Of a stretch of DNA of 64,000 bases, positions 63,880 through 64,000 are shown piece after piece; position 1 is the first letter of the stretch; every line of letters begins with the position of its first letter. Below the pieces are notes generated by a model. It had not been told where the DNA came from, did no database searches, and was given only the letters and a program-made list of their open reading frames with translations. Position numbers and translations under genes: made by a program. The stretch is from the NCBI RefSeq assembly GCF_018199995.1, contig NZ_CP073579.1, positions 1,550,001-1,614,000 on the forward strand, in the 5' to 3' direction. The stretch comes from Photobacterium sp. GJ3 (GTDB lineage: Bacteria; Pseudomonadota; Gammaproteobacteria; Enterobacterales; Vibrionaceae).

Positions 63880-64000
63880 ATGGCTTTACAAGGAAACTGG
63901 AATTATCCGACGCCGATGACTGTTGGTGCAGGCTGTTTGGATCAAATCGCGTCAGCCTGCCGCGGCGCCGGGATCAGCCGGGCGTTGCTGGTGACAGATC
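63880..64000 (+). CDS. Iron-containing alcohol dehydrogenase, N-terminal part (cut by window edge)
   Basis: Only 40 codons are present. The start MALQGNWNYPTPMTVGAGCL then ACRGAGISRALLVTD follows the N-terminus of iron-dependent alcohol dehydrogenases (the PTP-x-x-x-GAG turn and the strand ALLVTD before the nucleotide site). AAAGGAG precedes the ATG, 22 bases after the ALDH stop. An alcohol dehydrogenase fits oxidation of a hydroxyl group such as that of gamma-glutamyl-ethanolamide. Confidence 0.75.
   Translation, partial: MALQGNWNYPTPMTVGAGCLDQIASACRGAGISRALLVTD

Noticed and set aside
59590..64000. Putrescine (Puu) pathway
   Set aside because: The ligase and ALDH would fit, but no amine oxidase (PuuB) or hydrolase is seen and an iron alcohol dehydrogenase is present; the permease resembles the ethanolamine group.

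Overview
The window looks like a chromosomal segment of a marine gammaproteobacterium, most likely Vibrionaceae-like (Photobacterium, Grimontia or Enterovibrio type). The reasons are a VasX-like type VI effector, two Flp/Tad pilus loci, a Ugp/GlpR glycerol-3-phosphate module and GGDEF/EAL proteins. The genus is an inference. No rRNA, tRNA or CRISPR was seen.

Layout: (1) 1-575, minus-strand proline-rich lipoprotein, cut by the window edge. (2) 785-11820, a complete Tad locus (flp, tadV, rcpC, rcpA, rcpB-like lipoprotein, tadZ, tadA, tadB, tadC, tadD, tadE, tadF, tadG), largely chained by short overlaps. (3) 11.9-12.8 kb, a tandem array of a ~142 bp hairpin unit. (4) 12.9-17.1 kb, an RND efflux adaptor and pump, then a hypothetical protein. 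(5) 18.0-23.2 kb, minus strand, a frameshifted GlpR/DeoR-type regulator and ugpC-E-A-B. (6) A PAS-GGDEF cyclase. (7) 25.06-37.34 kb, a second, rearranged Tad locus. It has AT-rich pilin genes, a TadZ without a P-loop, a secretin without the middle domain, and a 1.6 kb array of 90 bp repeats between tadB and tadC. (8) 37.4-39.8 kb, a second kind of palindrome array, then a GIY-YIG gene. (9) A frameshifted NlpE-like lipoprotein, a PEP-CTERM protein behind a sigma-54-like promoter, a GGDEF-EAL protein, an AraC regulator, a DEDDh exonuclease and a RidA protein. (10) 46.0-55.7 kb, a T6SS VasX/MIX-like effector followed by five paralogous membrane immunity genes, one split by an IS4-family element. 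(11) A serine hydrolase and a LysR regulator. (12) 58.3-59.3 kb, a third palindrome array. (13) 59.6-64.0 kb, an amine permease, a glutamine-synthetase-like ligase, an aldehyde dehydrogenase and an iron alcohol dehydrogenase (cut by the edge).

How the parts work together: each Tad locus encodes a secretin, ATPase, inner-membrane platform and pilins, although locus 2 lacks a recognisable rcpB and tadF. The effector is coupled to its first immunity gene by an ATGA overlap. The immunity copies form a mosaic, recently duplicated array. The last operon fits a gamma-glutamylation route for ethanolamine: the permease imports it, the ligase attaches glutamate, and the two dehydrogenases oxidise the alcohol end. 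The strongest leads for something little described are the immunity array, this ethanolamine-type operon, and the shared palindrome wrapped in three different tandem repeat units.
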